Source: Theobroma cacao (lineage: Eukaryota > Streptophyta > Magnoliopsida > Malvales > Malvaceae). Taken from it: a DNA stretch of 64,000 bases. This document shows positions 47,821 through 60,359 of this stretch, in pieces; the stretch's first letter is position 1, and the number at the start of each line of letters is the position of its first letter. The position numbers and the translations under genes are program-made. The DNA is taken from contig NC_030854.1 of the NCBI RefSeq assembly GCF_000208745.1, forward strand, positions 31,108,586 to 31,172,585, given 5' to 3'. The notes under the pieces are model-generated. The model saw only the letters and a list, made by a program, of their open reading frames with translations, did not search any database and was not told where the DNA came from.

Positions 47821-48887
47821 TAATTACTCATAAATTTAGGTGATGCTTTGCGTAATTTTTCGTTTTAAGTTTGTGTCCCGCATGTGCGACGATTTTCTAC
47901 TGAAGTTAATTTATAACATTACTTAGCAATGCTTTGGATTGGCTAAGTTTTTTTATTTTCAATGAGTTGTTATAAAAGTAAAATTAAATAAATAAAAGTA
48001 ATGCTATTGCTTGTGGTGACTAAAGCAGAATTCTGCCACAAACATCACCAAGAATTAGTAAGAATTTTGTTGACTAAATTGCAGAATTTAACTTTTTTTG
48101 CAATGTTTAATTTCTATACATGGTGGGAAAGATATAATCTTTTCCATTCTTGACTTTTTGAATTTATTTAAAATCTATCACTCCGGTCAAATTGTCATTG
48201 TTATGGACTGAATATATCAGATAACAATATCGCTTCAGTGCAATATACATGTGATAATTTCATCTAGTTTGTGATGATGTATTGAAATATATATACATAC
48301 ATATATATATTAATAAATTTAAAACAAATACAAAATGTAGTAAACAAAAAAAAATTAATTAACTTGAAGATGAAAATGAAACATTGGCAATAGATTAATT
48401 ATGGATCAATGGTCGAATTCCACCTCTTTCTCCTCGTTCCCTGCCTTTTTTTGTATTTTTTTATTTTTTATTTCTAAATTTTTTTTTGAAAACAAAAATT
48501 TATTGCAATTTGGATTATCTAACCCTAAGCCTAAATAATTCATCAAACCCAATTAGCAAATTAACCTAATAATCCCAATAAAAATTGAGCTTCCAATCCA
48601 ATTAATAATGGGACTTCAAGCTCCATTAATAAATTAAGTCTTAGGCTCCAGTTTAAAATAAGTTCAAAATAGATAAGTTTGAAAAGTTAAAAAATTGAAA
48701 TTGAATTAGTAATGCTTTAATCCAAATTATTCTTAAATTCATACTAAACAATTCCAAACAAAATGACATTATATGCTTTAATCCAAGTTTCTCTTGTTGA
48801 TTCAAATTAAGCAACAAGCTTCCCTGGCAATGGTATCCTTTTGTCAATTTCTTTAAGATTTAGTCTACACTATTTGTCTCTTCAAGA
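47821..48887. other. Downstream spacer of DRP4-2, duplicate of 32299-33740
   Basis: Collinear with the DRP4-1 spacer up to AGATTTAGTCT (48853-48863), then continues as the intron part of a defensin-like unit (CTACACTATTTGTCTC, compare 61081). No gene is seen. Confidence 0.7.
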
Positions 48888-49140
48888 TTTTTTTTTTTTG
48901 AAAAGTTGTAATTTTATTAAAGTGCCATTGGGCAATAAAAAAGCCGAGGAGGTTTGATGCCTTTATGAAGCATTGGGGCATAATGAATTCAAACCTCTAG
49001 GCAATATTCTGCTGAAAAATACACAGCAAACTACACGAGCCCCACCAAGGAATCCCGAAGACAACAAAACCAACAAAAATAATCTAAACACACCATTTTG
49101 TCAATCACTGCATTATGCAAACATATAACATAACTAACGA
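48888..49140 (-). mobile_element. 5'-truncated LINE 3' end
   Basis: Begins with a T-run and, on the minus strand, reads ...GCCCAATGGCACTTTAATAAAATTACAACTTTTC followed by poly(A) (only the key words are given), the usual 3' end of plant L1 elements. AGATTTTTTTTT occurs on both sides, consistent with a target duplication. It interrupts the homology to the DEFL intron seen at 61081-61150. Confidence 0.65.
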
Positions 49141-49149
49141 GATTTTTTT

Positions 49150-49435
49150 TTTCTTTTATCTTGCTTACTTTAAACCCTTCAAGAATTTTTTTAGCATATA
49201 TATAAGAAAATCTAAAGGGAAAAAGGTTATTCAAATATTAATTTTTTTTATGTTGGTTTGCTAGTCGATTTGTTCAGCTTATTTAATGATTTCTTTTTTG
49301 ATGTAATAGTTATGTCATATATAGGTTGAATAATATTTCTTTAAATTGTAATTTTTACTTATACATGTAATTTTATTAATAATAATAATAAACATTAAAA
49401 AAGAGATTATGAAAATGTCAATCCCTTTCTCCTCA
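49150..49435 (+). pseudogene. Remnant of a defensin-like gene (intron only)
   Basis: Sequence from TTTTTTCTTTTATCTTGC to ATGTCAATCCCTTTCTCCT matches the intron of DEFL-3 (61115-61420) and DEFL-1. The homology then jumps directly to sequence beyond exon 2, so the cysteine-rich exon has been deleted, and exon 1 is also missing. Confidence 0.7.
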
Positions 49436-51469
49436 CATATATATATATATATATCATATGGTAACCTAAATATTTCATTTCCCTCATTTGCATGCTGTAT
49501 TAAATAAAAACATTAACTCTCTCTTTATGAGGGGATTCATATGATATGTGTTGATCTCTTTATGTATAAAAAAATTAAATGGCTTGATAAGGACAATAAT
49601 TCTATGATCCTTTATTTAAAAATTTTAATACGTCGAAATATCTTTGCTTTTTCTCTTATTATTTTTAATCATATATGAAAAGTAAGTGTGAAACTAAAAT
49701 TTTATTCATATATATAAATATAAAACAAGGACGTGTCGAAATATTTCATATATATAAAAACTTACGTAATAAAAAATTCTATAACATATATATTATTTTA
49801 TTTTAGCAAAATAAGAAAAGAGTTTAATATTTACTAAATTATATCGTGTAATTCTTTTGAATCAGTGTATAGTTTCTACTTCTACAATATATACATCTAA
49901 TTGCTGCATTCTTCAATTAAGAAAAAAAGGAAAAGTAAATCAAATAGTGTGCGGAATTTAATTGAAACAAAGGTCAACTAACTGAACTAAATCGTTCGTA
50001 TTGCCTTAATGAATGGGTTGAACTCCAGTTCTAAAGTGTGTGCTTTATACATGTGGTACAAAATTAACTTGAAGTAAGCAATATGGAAGTATGACCTCAA
50101 ATTTATGTGAGTTAATGTACAAGAAAAGTTTGTCTTTGGATGTATGCAATGTTTTAGAGAGGCCTCATTTTCAATGACAAGGAAAATGCCTTGAAGTTAA
50201 AGCATTTAGATCATATATTATATTATATTATATATATATGGCTTTTAATATAGTTTCATGTTAAAATTTTCTAATTATATATTGATTTAATAAGTTTGTT
50301 AATCACCAACCATTCTTTTTTTAGTAACGTACAATGTTGGAATGCCTCTGCAGTGAGGCATTTTGTTCAGCGTCTTGACGATGTAATTCAACTTTTTGAC
50401 AACCCAAGCCAAAGGATTCCAGGTCTTACCCTGACCCGCAATCTCATCAGTTGTCTTCAATCTGTGAAACTCTGCAACACAAGTGGGATGCACCCTGCCC
50501 TGCCGCAAATTCCCTGTCCCCTCGGCTCTCGTAAAGTACTTGATGACGTTTGGTTGTTCAAGGCCGAAAGGACGTAAGAGAGTGTAGATACAATGAAGCA
50601 AATACGCTTTTAATTTACCGTCGAAGTTATGTTTAGAACTCTGAGATCATGTTGAATATTTATTTACTTATAGTTCACCCCTGTTCTCTGTTTACTTACT
50701 CTCTCCAAATTCCAACAAATTATCCCACAAAAAAAAAAAGTGTTTTTGGAATGGCGAAAATCTCTTGAAAAAACATTAATGGTGCTTTAAAAGAATTGAG
50801 TGGCGATTGGATTTTTTATGAGATTGTGCATCCAAATTATGTTCTATTTACGAAGCTTCTTCTTTCAAAGCAATATTCTTAAGTTTGACTGCATCCCTGG
50901 GTACTGTTACCACCACTAATAACTTTTATTTGATTTTCTTACTTCTTACTTTAATTTTTTGATAAGCTGAACCTATATTATTATGGTTTTGAATCTTTCT
51001 TTGACTAATGTTGGAAAATTCCTCCGGCCATGAGATTACAATCTTCTTTTATTTCAAAATGTAAATTCATTGATGAAATATGTATATTTAATAACGATTA
51101 TTATTACATGCACTGAATGGTAAAGTTTAAAAGCTTTCACAAATAATATTAGAAGTTATCACCCATCACATATATTTATTTAATCATTATATATTCATAT
51201 TCATTTATCAATATATCACATTTAGTACTTGAATTTTTTAAAAAATATCGGATATAATCTAGAGCCATTGGGTTGGAGCGATATAATGGAAGAACCTTCA
51301 ACGAAAGACCAAAAAGACTATAAATTCCAACCTAGGAAGTCTCAAACTGAACCCATCATCACCCACTATAAGCTTGTTTGCTTTCAATCAAGATTTGTTG
51401 AGTCCTACACTTCACCCTTTTAACTTTTCTTCACAAACGTAATTTGTCTCTCACTGTTTCTCCTCAAAA
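49436..51469. other. Spacer and upstream region of DRP4-3
   Basis: Homologous to 42230-44312 for most of its length. A (TA)n tract lies at 49437-49455. The last 250 bases hold the probable DRP4-3 promoter and leader (ATCTAGAGCCATTGGGTTGG...). It contains the conserved segment at 50330-50580. Confidence 0.7.
50330..50580. other. Conserved unidentified segment with open frames on both strands
   Basis: A block of ordinary composition between AT-rich spacers. The plus frame reads AVRHFVQRLDDVIQLFDNP and on to KVLDDVWLFKAER; the minus frame is open too (RPFGLEQPNVIKYFTRAEG). It starts with the inverted repeat AATGCCTCTGCAGTGAGGCATT. A damaged copy sits at 43008-43220, and the third unit breaks off exactly where it should begin (about 63010). 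I do not recognise a family on either strand; it may be a captured gene fragment. Confidence 0.5.
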
Positions 51470-53554
51470 ATGAGAGCTGGATATCATGAGGATGTTGCTT
51501 CAGGGAGCAATGGAGTATTAGCGGTCAACCACACGGTGGTCTGTGACAATCCTCAACCCCTAACAATACTGCCTATCACGGCGCAAGATCCTCTTATGGC
51601 ACGAAAAGAAGAAGAAGTAGCAGTCCAAGCTCCAATTATTTCTCAATACAATGACCAAATCCGACCTCTGCTTGATGCCATTGACAGGCTCAGGCTTCTT
51701 ATGGTCATGAAAGAAGGCATACAACTCCCCACAATTGTTGTAGTTGGAGACCAATCATCAGGGAAGTCCAGTGTTCTTGAATCACTTGCTGGCATTAGTC
51801 TTCCTCGAAGCCAGGGTATTTGTACCAGAGTACCCCTCATAATGAGGCTGCAAAGTCATCAAAGTCCAGCGCCAGAGCTTCACTTGGAGTACAATGGCAA
51901 GATAGTCCCTGTAGAGGAATCCGATATCACAACTGCCATAAATCTTGCAACTGATGAGATTGCAGGTCATGGAAAGGGCATATCTAACACACCGCTTACT
52001 TTGGTGGTGAAAAAGGATGGTGTTCCTGATCTTACTATGGTTGATCTTCCTGGTATTACTAGAGTGCCTGTTCAAGGTCAGCCTGAGAATATCTATGAGC
52101 AGATCAGAGATATTATCATGGAGTATATAACACCCGAGGAAAGCATCATCCTCAATGTTTTGTCTGCCACTGTTGATTTTTCTACCTGTGAATCCATTAG
52201 GATGTCACAGAAAGTCGACAAGACGGGTGAAAGAACTCTTGCCGTGGTTACCAAGGCTGATAGGGCCCCTGAAGACCTATTTGAGAAGGTTACTGCTGAT
52301 GATGTGAATATAGGACTTGGTTATGTCTGTGTCAGAAATCGTATTGGTGATGAGTCCTATGAAGAAGCAAGGAGGGAAGAGGCCAGATTGTTCCAAACTC
52401 ATCCACATCTGTCAAGGATTGATAAATCAATTGTGGGTGTCCCAGTGTTGGCCCAGAAACTTGTTCATATACAGGCAAATATTATTGCGAGGTGCTTACC
52501 GGTGATCGTGAAGAACATTAATGAAAAGCTGAATGCAAATGCTTCAGAGCTGGAAAGAATGCCCAAGGCTTTGACTTCTGTTGCAGATGCCATGACAGCT
52601 TTTATGAGGATCATTGAAGCAGCTAAAGAATCCCTCAGGAAACTTCTTCTGAGAGGGGAATTTGATGAATACCCTGATGATAGTAGCAAGCATGGCACTG
52701 CTCGTTTGGTTGAAATGCTCAATCAATTCTCTGATGAGCTTCACGAGTCTGAGGATAATGATCCCACAAAAGACTTTTTAATTGAGGAGATTAAGGTTTT
52801 GGAAGATGCTCAAGGAATTGGACTGCCAAATTTCCTTCCTCGCAGCGCATTCCTTCGCATCTTGCAGACAAAAGTTGATAGGATTTCCAATATGCCAATT
52901 GAATTTGCTGAAAAGGTTTGGGACTGCATAGATGGGATGGTGACTTCTGTTTTGACGCGCCACTCGGAAATATATTACCAGCTTAAGGTATCTACGAAGA
53001 AAGCAGCTCATAATCTCGTCGAAAGGATGAGGGAGCAGTCGATGAATAGGGTGAAGGAGATTGTGCAGATGGAGAAGCTGACAGATTATACCTGCAATCC
53101 TGATTACATGGAGAAGTGGACTAAGCTCATGACTCAACAAGAAAGTTTCCACAAGAAAGTAAATGATGTAGTAATGTGCGGGTTTTCCAGGGTGAGTCTG
53201 GAAGGTTTTGGGGATATTGAAGTTGAACATCTGAGGCAGCATCGTAATGTTCTGCATCAAGCTTTCGACCTGAAGATGAGAATGACTGCCTACTGGAAGA
53301 TAGTTCTGCGAAGGTTGGTCGATTCCATGGCATTGCATTTGCAGTATAGTGTTCATAATCTTGTGAACAATGACATGGAGGAGATTGTGAATGAGTTGAT
53401 GGGGCCAGACGGGCGTGGAATTGAAAGGATGCTGGTGGAATCCCCTGCAATTGCTGGAAAGAGAGAGAAGCTGAAAAGGAGCATCAAGCTGTTGAAGGAG
53501 TCCAAGGATGTCGTGGCCAAGATCATGGACAGGATTGCAGGTTATGATGATTAG
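51470..53554 (+). CDS. Dynamin-related GTPase, DRP4 (Mx-like) type, copy 3
   Basis: One exon encodes 694 residues from MRAGYHEDVASG. GTPase motifs GDQSSGKS, DLPG and TKAD and the GED-like C terminus (KREKLKRSIKLLKESKD...IAGYDD) are intact. Clearly more diverged from copies 1 and 2 than those are from each other, chiefly in the first 50 residues and in the stalk insert at the Mx L4 position (ESFHKKVNDVVMCGFSRVSL). The sequence upstream matches the DRP4 pseudogene, not copies 1 and 2, so this is the older lineage in the array. The gene looks intact and is probably functional. Confidence 0.93.
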   Translation: MRAGYHEDVASGSNGVLAVNHTVVCDNPQPLTILPITAQDPLMARKEEEVAVQAPIISQYNDQIRPLLDAIDRLRLLMVMKEGIQLPTIVVVGDQSSGKSSVLESLAGISLPRSQGICTRVPLIMRLQSHQSPAPELHLEYNGKIVPVEESDITTAINLATDEIAGHGKGISNTPLTLVVKKDGVPDLTMVDLPGITRVPVQGQPENIYEQIRDIIMEYITPEESIILNVLSATVDFSTCESIRMSQKVDKTGERTLAVVTKADRAPEDLFEKVTADDVNIGLGYVCVRNRIGDESYEEARREEARLFQTHPHLSRIDKSIVGVPVLAQKLVHIQANIIARCLPVIVKNINEKLNANASELERMPKALTSVADAMTAFMRIIEAAKESLRKLLLRGEFDEYPDDSSKHGTARLVEMLNQFSDELHESEDNDPTKDFLIEEIKVLEDAQGIGLPNFLPRSAFLRILQTKVDRISNMPIEFAEKVWDCIDGMVTSVLTRHSEIYYQLKVSTKKAAHNLVERMREQSMNRVKEIVQMEKLTDYTCNPDYMEKWTKLMTQQESFHKKVNDVVMCGFSRVSLEGFGDIEVEHLRQHRNVLHQAFDLKMRMTAYWKIVLRRLVDSMALHLQYSVHNLVNNDMEEIVNELMGPDGRGIERMLVESPAIAGKREKLKRSIKLLKESKDVVAKIMDRIAGYDD

Positions 53555-54345
53555 GTGCCAATTAATATTTTAAGTTTGTGTTTAATGTTTGGTTAACTTA
53601 TGTCTGGAAGTTTATAATATTACCATGTAGTGTTGCTTTCAATTAATAAAAGATGTTTTGTTGTCATGAGTTTCTGCACAACTAAAAGCATCCTTTAGCA
53701 GAGTATTCTTAAACAGGCATAGCTACAATGCAGCAATTTGCAAAGGTCCATGGAAGTAATGCCTGGCAAGTAAAGCAATGTTCTGCCAGAAACAAACGCA
53801 CAAAGAAGTTAGAACTTGAAGCTGGAAAGAGCAAAATCAAACACTCAAACCTCAGGTTTTTTCTATTTATATTATAACTGTCAAAATAGGCTCACATATA
53901 GGCAGGTGGATTTAAGATTTTGTATGAGGTGGATTTAAGATTTTGTATGAGATGTGGTTAAACACTAATCATACAAGATCATGGGTCGGGTTACAGATCA
54001 AGTCAATAATTTGATTATAAATAAAAAAAATAATCATTTTTATATAAAAGTAAATTTAACATAAAATTTTATCAAAAATTTAAATTTATATAAAATTTCA
54101 GATTCAACATTATAAATAAACATAAAGCAAAAATAAAAATTAACATCAAATTTTCACATTAGGTATCGTAAATTTGTAATAAATATAAAGTAAAAAAAAA
54201 ACTAACATTAGACTTTCACACATTGTAATTTGTGCTCGATGTAAAAAAAAAAAGTTGTTTGAGGTAATTTCATGCTTTCAAAGGAAAAAGAAGTTAAAAA
54301 GTAAAAAAGGTTGAAAAAAGTTGAAAAGAAAAAAAAAAGGGTTTA
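53555..54345. other. 3' flank of DRP4-3
   Basis: Contains a perfect 23-bp direct repeat (53905-53927 and 53928-53950, GGTGGATTTAAGATTTTGTA...) and an A-rich segment just before the Copia insertion. No gene is seen. Confidence 0.6.
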
Positions 54346-54350
54346 GCACA

Positions 54351-54806
54351 TGTTGAGAAATTGCGGAATTATCTCTAAAGAATTGCTCAAGATATAACCC
54401 AATCAATAGAATAAAGAAAGAAAGAAATCAAGCACACCACAATAACACAAGAATTTACGTGGTTCAGTCTTTTGATGACCTACGTCCACGGGCACAGTAA
54501 CAGAGAAAAATCTACTAAGAGAAAAATCAAGAGATTACAAGAAACAGTCTCAAACTCATAACCCTTATCCCACGTACACCTAAATCACTCTCTCTAAATC
54601 TAGGTGATTATTATTCTTTAACCCATAGGGTCCTTTTATAGTATCAAATACAATAACCTTATCCTAATTTAATTAGGAATCTTATCCTAATAGAATTAGA
54701 AATTGTTATTCTAATCTAACTAGATTTAAAGACTATTTATAAGGTATACTAATTTAATTAGAATTAAACAATCCTAATTAAATCACAATTCAAGACTATC
54801 CTAACA
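54351..54806 (-). repeat. 3' LTR of the Copia element
   Basis: Starts TGTTGAGAAATTG and ends ACTATCCTAACA on the plus strand; 456 bp. Confidence 0.95.
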
Positions 54807-54887
54807 AATCTCCACCTTAGGCTTGAATTCACCAAGCTCCACCTTACGAACCAATCTCTGTCGACACCGCCACTGCCCCAATGGGCC

Positions 54888-57806
54888 TCAAGCACTACGA
54901 ACACCGATCAAGTCCAAGCAATGCTTGAACTTTATCCCAGAAACTGACTTAGTTAGCATATCTGCCGGATTTTCATCTGTAGCTATTTTCTTTACTACAA
55001 TCTCACCTTTAGAAATAATCTCTCGAACGAAGTTACACTTGACTTGGATGTGTTTGGTTCTCTCATGAAACATCTGATTTTTAGTCAAATGTATAGCACT
55101 TTGACTATCACAAAACACAACTGTTTGTGTTTGTTCAAAACCAAGATCACTAACCAAGCCTTTAAGCCACAAAGCCTCCTTCACTGCCTCGGTCACAGCC
55201 ATATATTCAGCTTCAGTTGTAGACAAAGCAAAGGTTGATTGAAGAACTGCTTTCCAACTGATTGCAGATCCTGAGAGAGTGAACACATACCCCGTTTGAG
55301 ATCTTCTACTATCTAGATCACCAGCAAAATCTGATTTGGAGAAGCCAACCACATTACGACTAATGTTTGCACCTCCTTCACACACTAAGCCAACTTCAAT
55401 AGTAACTTTAGGTGTTTTCACAAGCTCCCATGTTTGATCCCAGTGTAGAGACTCAATCTTCTTAGAAGACTCGACATATATAATTTTCTCATGATAAAAG
55501 TAAGGCTCTTCAATCTCTACTTCCACAAATAAAACATAAGAATCAAAATCACCATCAATACAAGTAATGCTTCGTTGAGATACCAATTCTTGTACCTCTT
55601 GCAATTCTTTCTGGATTTCACTATCATCTCGCACTGTCACAAGAGCATTGATTTCAAGCTCCACCTGCTTGCCAACTTCTTGGTCTGATGTGTTTGCAAT
55701 TCTAGACTTTATCCCACAAAGTAATGCAGACTTGTCAAAGGTAACATCCCGACTCACCATAAACTTGGGGAACTTACAATCAGTACACCACAACCAATAA
55801 CCCTTCACCCCATATGCATAGCCTAGGAATATGCACTCTGTCGCCCTCAACTCAAGTTTACCATCACTCACATGAACATGAACAGGACAACCAAATACTC
55901 TCAATATAAAATAATCAGCAGGCTTACCAGACCAAACTTCCTTGGGAGTCTTAAATTCAATTGCAGTTGATGGAGACCGATTTACCAAGTAACAAGCCTT
56001 GTTGATAGCTTCTGTCCAAAATACTTTGGTTAGGCCAACATTTGAGAACACGTATTTTGCTCTCTCCAAAAGTGTTTTCTTCATCAATTCTACAATATCG
56101 TTTTGATATGGTGTTTTGTCGACAGTGCGATGTCTAACGATTTTCTCATTCTTGTAGAATAGACCAAACTCACATTTGCAAAATTTCAAACCTTTGTTTG
56201 TTCGAAAGCTCTCGATCCTTTTCTTAGTCTGCTTCTCGATCAATACCTTCCAATGCAAAAAGGTGGTTAACACTTCACTCATAGCCTTTAGAAGATACGT
56301 CCACACCTTTCTTGAAAAATCATCAATAAAGATCCACATGTATAATGATCCACCTTTTGATACCACCGGAGAAGGATCCCACAAATCTAAATAGATGTAG
56401 TTTACTGTACCCCTGGTTTGATGAGTTTTAGTGCTAAATTTCACTCTATGTTGCTCACAGAAATCTAGCTTTCCACTCTTTTGACCACACAGCAAACTAT
56501 GCTTACTTAGTTTTCTAATCCCTCTCTCGCTCATATGACCAAATCTCATATTCCATAAACGTGTTACATCATCTTCAGGATCATTAGATGAGACCACAGA
56601 AACAGTTTCAATGACCGTGTTTCCCACTAGACAATAAAGGTCACCGGATAACTTGCCCTTCATGATAGTTAAGGCTCCTTTAGATACATTCAAGACACCA
56701 TCTTGGCCACTATATTTGTAGCCCTTCTTATCTAACAAACTCAAGGATATTAAATTCTTTTTCATGTCAGGGACATGTTTTACCTCAAGTGTTCTTACCA
56801 TACCATCAAACATCTTGATTCTAATTGTGCCAATTCCAACAACTGAGAGAGAGAAATCATCTCCTAATTGTACAGTGCCCATATTAACAGATTGATAAGT
56901 TGTAAACCAATCACGCCTAGGACATATATGAAAGCAACAAGCCGAATCCAAGATCCATGTATCCATCAGGTTACAATTAGTAATTGCAAGAACATTATCA
57001 GTTTCCTCAAAAGTATCAAAGTCATCTCCAACCACGTTTGCAGTATTCTCAGACTTATTAAACTTTTCATCATCCTTGAATTTGATACAGTCTTGACGAA
57101 AATGCCCTTTCTGACCACAATTCCAGCAAGTTTTCCCTTTTGCTCTAGATTTACCTTTTCTGTCTAAGCCTTTCTCTTTACCTCTACCTCTATTTACAAC
57201 CAAACCTTCTGCTTGATTTTCATTCCGAATACCACCAACTTTCTTCTTTAATTCCTTGGAATTTAAAGATGCCCTTACATCCTCGAAAGTGAGAGTGTCT
57301 CGGCCGTAAAGCATAGTATCCACGAAATTTTCATACGATGGAGGCAAAGAACATAAAAGAATTAGGGCTAGGTCCTCATCCTCAATTTTAACATCGATAT
57401 TCTTTAAATCAAGAATAACTCTATTAAATTCATCAATGTGGGTATTAACGGACGTACCTTCACTCATCTTGAGAGTATACAATCGTTGCTTCATATAAAG
57501 CCGATTCGTCAGGGACTTGGTCATATAAATACTTTCGAGTTTAAACCACACTGCAGCAGCAGATTCTTCATCCGTGACTTCTCTTAGCACCTCATCAGAC
57601 AAAGCAAGGAGAATAGCACTATGTGCTTTTTCCATAAGGTCATCTTTCTCACCATCAGATAAATTCGAGGGAAGATGTTCTTTTCCCTTCAGTGCCTTCA
57701 ACAGTCCTTGTTGCACTAGCAATGCGCGCATCTTAACACGCCACAGGCTGAAATCGTTTCTTCCATTAAACTTTTCAATCTCATACTTGGTCGACGAAGT
57801 TGCCAT
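54888..57806 (-). CDS. Copia gag-pol polyprotein lacking most of the reverse transcriptase
   Basis: A 972-residue uninterrupted frame starts [15 protein letters not shown]. Order: UBN2-type gag (about 1-200), CCHC zinc knuckle [14 protein letters not shown] (227-240), protease region WILDSACC (about 284-291), integrase zinc-binding and core regions with some key residues changed, then the start of the RT region ([12 protein letters not shown]), which passes directly into the RNase H end ([41 protein letters not shown]). Several hundred residues of RT are absent, yet the frame stays open. The start was chosen as the first gag ATG after the primer-binding site. The product could supply gag but not replication functions. 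Confidence 0.9.
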   Translation of the reverse strand: MATSSTKYEIEKFNGRNDFSLWRVKMRALLVQQGLLKALKGKEHLPSNLSDGEKDDLMEKAHSAILLALSDEVLREVTDEESAAAVWFKLESIYMTKSLTNRLYMKQRLYTLKMSEGTSVNTHIDEFNRVILDLKNIDVKIEDEDLALILLCSLPPSYENFVDTMLYGRDTLTFEDVRASLNSKELKKKVGGIRNENQAEGLVVNRGRGKEKGLDRKGKSRAKGKTCWNCGQKGHFRQDCIKFKDDEKFNKSENTANVVGDDFDTFEETDNVLAITNCNLMDTWILDSACCFHICPRRDWFTTYQSVNMGTVQLGDDFSLSVVGIGTIRIKMFDGMVRTLEVKHVPDMKKNLISLSLLDKKGYKYSGQDGVLNVSKGALTIMKGKLSGDLYCLVGNTVIETVSVVSSNDPEDDVTRLWNMRFGHMSERGIRKLSKHSLLCGQKSGKLDFCEQHRVKFSTKTHQTRGTVNYIYLDLWDPSPVVSKGGSLYMWIFIDDFSRKVWTYLLKAMSEVLTTFLHWKVLIEKQTKKRIESFRTNKGLKFCKCEFGLFYKNEKIVRHRTVDKTPYQNDIVELMKKTLLERAKYVFSNVGLTKVFWTEAINKACYLVNRSPSTAIEFKTPKEVWSGKPADYFILRVFGCPVHVHVSDGKLELRATECIFLGYAYGVKGYWLWCTDCKFPKFMVSRDVTFDKSALLCGIKSRIANTSDQEVGKQVELEINALVTVRDDSEIQKELQEVQELVSQRSITCIDGDFDSYVLFVEVEIEEPYFYHEKIIYVESSKKIESLHWDQTWELVKTPKVTIEVGLVCEGGANISRNVVGFSKSDFAGDLDSRRSQTGYVFTLSGSAISWKAVLQSTFALSTTEAEYMAVTEAVKEALWLKGLVSDLGFEQTQTVVFCDSQSAIHLTKNQMFHERTKHIQVKCNFVREIISKGEIVVKKIATDENPADMLTKSVSGIKFKHCLDLIGVRSA

Positions 57807-57852
57807 AGCGAGATTCAGATTGACCCAAGACCTTGAAGCTCTGATAACAGTT

Positions 57853-58310
57853 TGTTGGGAAATTACGGAATTATCTCTAAAGAATTGCCCAAGATCTAAC
57901 CAATCAATAGAATAAAGAAAGAAAGAAATCAAGCACACTCACAAGAACACAAGAATTTACGTGGTTCAGTCTTTTGATGGCCTACGTCCACGGGCACAGT
58001 AACAGAGAAAAATCCACTAAGAGAAAAATCAAGAGATTACAAGAAACAGTCTCAAACTCATAACCCTTATCCCACGTACACCTAAATCACTCTCTCTAAA
58101 TCTAGGTGATGATTATTCTTTAACCCTATAGGGTTCTTTTATAGTGCCAAATACCATAACCTTATCCTAATATAATTAGGAATCTTATCCTAATAGAATT
58201 AGGAATTGTTATTCTAGTTTAACTAGATTTAAAGACTATTTTATAAGGTATACTAATTTAATTAGAATTAAACAATCCTAATTAAATCACAATTCAAGAC
58301 TATCCTAACA
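57853..58310 (-). repeat. 5' LTR of the Copia element
   Basis: Starts TGTTGGGAAATTACGG and ends ACTATCCTAACA on the plus strand; 458 bp. Confidence 0.95.
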
Positions 58311-58315
58311 GCACA

Positions 58316-60359
58316 TTTATAAAAGAGATCAAAAAAAGAAAAAAAAAGAGAAAAAAAAGAAAAATAATACCAAGCTTTCAAAGGAAACAAGGTTGAAAAG
58401 AAAAAAAAGGGTTTAGTATATTTATAAAGGAGAGAAAAAAAAAGAAAAAAATAATTTCAAAATTTGAACCTAAAAAGAATTCAATCCAAGCCACTAAAGA
58501 TTAACTTAAATTTTTTACCATTTCTCCAACACAACACATTTGATTTGTATAAGAGTGACAAATCTAGATATTTTTAATTTTTTATATATAAAAATAAAAA
58601 ATTAAAAACTAAGGAGTAGCAATCGCCACCCCTCTCCCTCTGCTACTGCACACAAGAAGAGTTTAGAAAGATAACGTTGGAAGGTTTGATATAACGTGGA
58701 AAGTGATGATTGTAAAGAATGTGAGAATGTGATTACATTTTAATGTTTGGTTGAAAAGATTTACAAAATTATCCATATATATATATATATATGAAAATAT
58801 AAAATTGAATAACTTATTTTTTTAATATAAATTTTTACTTTTTTAATTTTTTTTAAAAATAAATAATAGTATAGTAAAAATAATATAATATTTAAATATT
58901 AATTATTAAAATATTTAAATATTTAAAATTATTTAAAATTTAAATTATTTTATAAAAACATTAATTAATTAAGTTATCACACATTCCACCACATATTTCT
59001 GTCATTTTTTTTCTCTTATTTCTTCCTGCACCCACGTCCTTCCCATGGGCGCTTCTTTTTCTTTTCTCCTTATTTCTTTTTTTTTCCTCCTTTCCATACC
59101 TAATAAGCATGCTTAATAAGTAGTGGAAGACTTAGATTTATATACCTAAGACTCATCCCATATCGTACTGATGTGAGATCCATGATATTCTATCTTATCC
59201 AATTGTGCAACACCCTCGTTACACTGACTTTTTACTTATAGAGAAAAAGGACTCTTACACTAGTCCAAGTCTATCTCGACTCTTGCATCTTTTATGGAGG
59301 TTCATATTAGTGAAGATTCGGGTCTACTCTAATACCATTTGTTACAGGCCAGAACTTAAGCCCAATCTCGTGTGACTTTAAACTCTGAAAATAGAATTTA
59401 AGTAATCTTATAAATCATGAACCTACGTCCCAACCCAAAAAATATACTTGATAAGTGGTGAAAAACTCATATTTATATATCCAAAACTCATCTATATATT
59501 ACTAATGTGAGATTTGTGACAAATGGGCTCTTCTTTTTTTTCTCTCCTTCCCCCTAGCTCTTTGGTCATGGGCTCTTCTTCTTTTCTTTCTTTTTTTCTC
59601 TCCTTCCTCCTTACTCCCATCACTAGATTCAAACTGCGTCCCTCTCTCCTCTCCAAAGAGTTTAGCTCGTGGAGCATTTTGTCATTTTGGTCCACTTTAG
59701 TTTCCTCAATCAAGGGAAAGTGACATTCCCTTCAATCTAAGAAGGAATCACCTTTCCTCTCACGATTGCAATACGATACTTATGTAAAATTATATTCCCA
59801 GCGACTTGACATACCAAATGGCACAAAGTCCTTACCACCAATAAAATCCATGATTACTCTCCATGTACCAAATGCCTCCTTCAAATCGGCTGCAATGATT
59901 AGTAACATACGAAAGCTTGCCAGTGGTTTTTCTATGCAACCTCGGGTTCTTTGTATGAATTAGTAGGAAAACATTGACAGCTCTGTACTGTAAAAAAAAT
60001 AGTTAATCAAAATTCAAAACTAGCATTCACTAAATTTTTTTAAAAATTTCTTTTCTTTTCTTTTGTTAGGGAAGGAGATTATTTGATAATCACTAAATCA
60101 AAATGTTTTGATACAAATTTTAAAGGTTTTTAATAAAGTGACAAAACATTGATTTGCTTTTATAAATATGCATTGTTTTAATTTTTTAACCTCTTTTTTA
60201 TATATATTATGTTTAACAAAATACCTCCATTTTAAAATAACTTTACCATTAGAAGTATAAACAAAAATAAAAACGTCTTTTAAATTTTGTACATAAACGG
60301 CAAAGTTCATTTTGAACTCAAAAAATCCGTTTTACTTATTTGAACCCGAACTTGATTTA
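58316..60359. other. Intergenic, no gene seen; decayed repeats
   Basis: 58365-58420 repeats the A-rich segment found left of the Copia element (CTTTCAAAGGAAA...GGGTTTAG). 59112-59179 and 59447-59514 are 68-base direct repeats flanking TGTTACAGGCCAGAACTTAAG, a possible remnant of an LTR element. A (TA)n tract lies near 58775-58790. 59521-59960 is C/T-rich to ordinary sequence without a convincing reading frame. Confidence 0.55.

Larger units (their letters stand above)
54351..58310 (-). mobile_element. Copia LTR retrotransposon with intact LTRs and TSD, minus orientation
   Basis: LTRs at 54351-54806 (3') and 57853-58310 (5') both start TGTTG and end CCTAACA. By eye they differ at about 20 of 457 positions. 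The target duplication GCACA is perfect (54346-54350 and 58311-58315). Next to the 5' LTR, on the minus strand, is TGTTATCAGAGC, resembling an initiator-tRNA-Met primer-binding site. Next to the 3' LTR is the purine tract AAGGTGGAGATT. The single coding region between them lacks most of the reverse transcriptase, so the element is non-autonomous. Confidence 0.95.

Noticed and set aside
49031..49234. Small minus-strand frame with hydrophobic tail
   Set aside because: It spans the boundary between the LINE 3' end and the DEFL intron remnant, so it is a chance frame.
59492..59723. Complementary open frames rich in Arg/Glu/Lys or Ser/Leu/Phe
   Set aside because: Produced by a C/T-rich tract; no conserved features.
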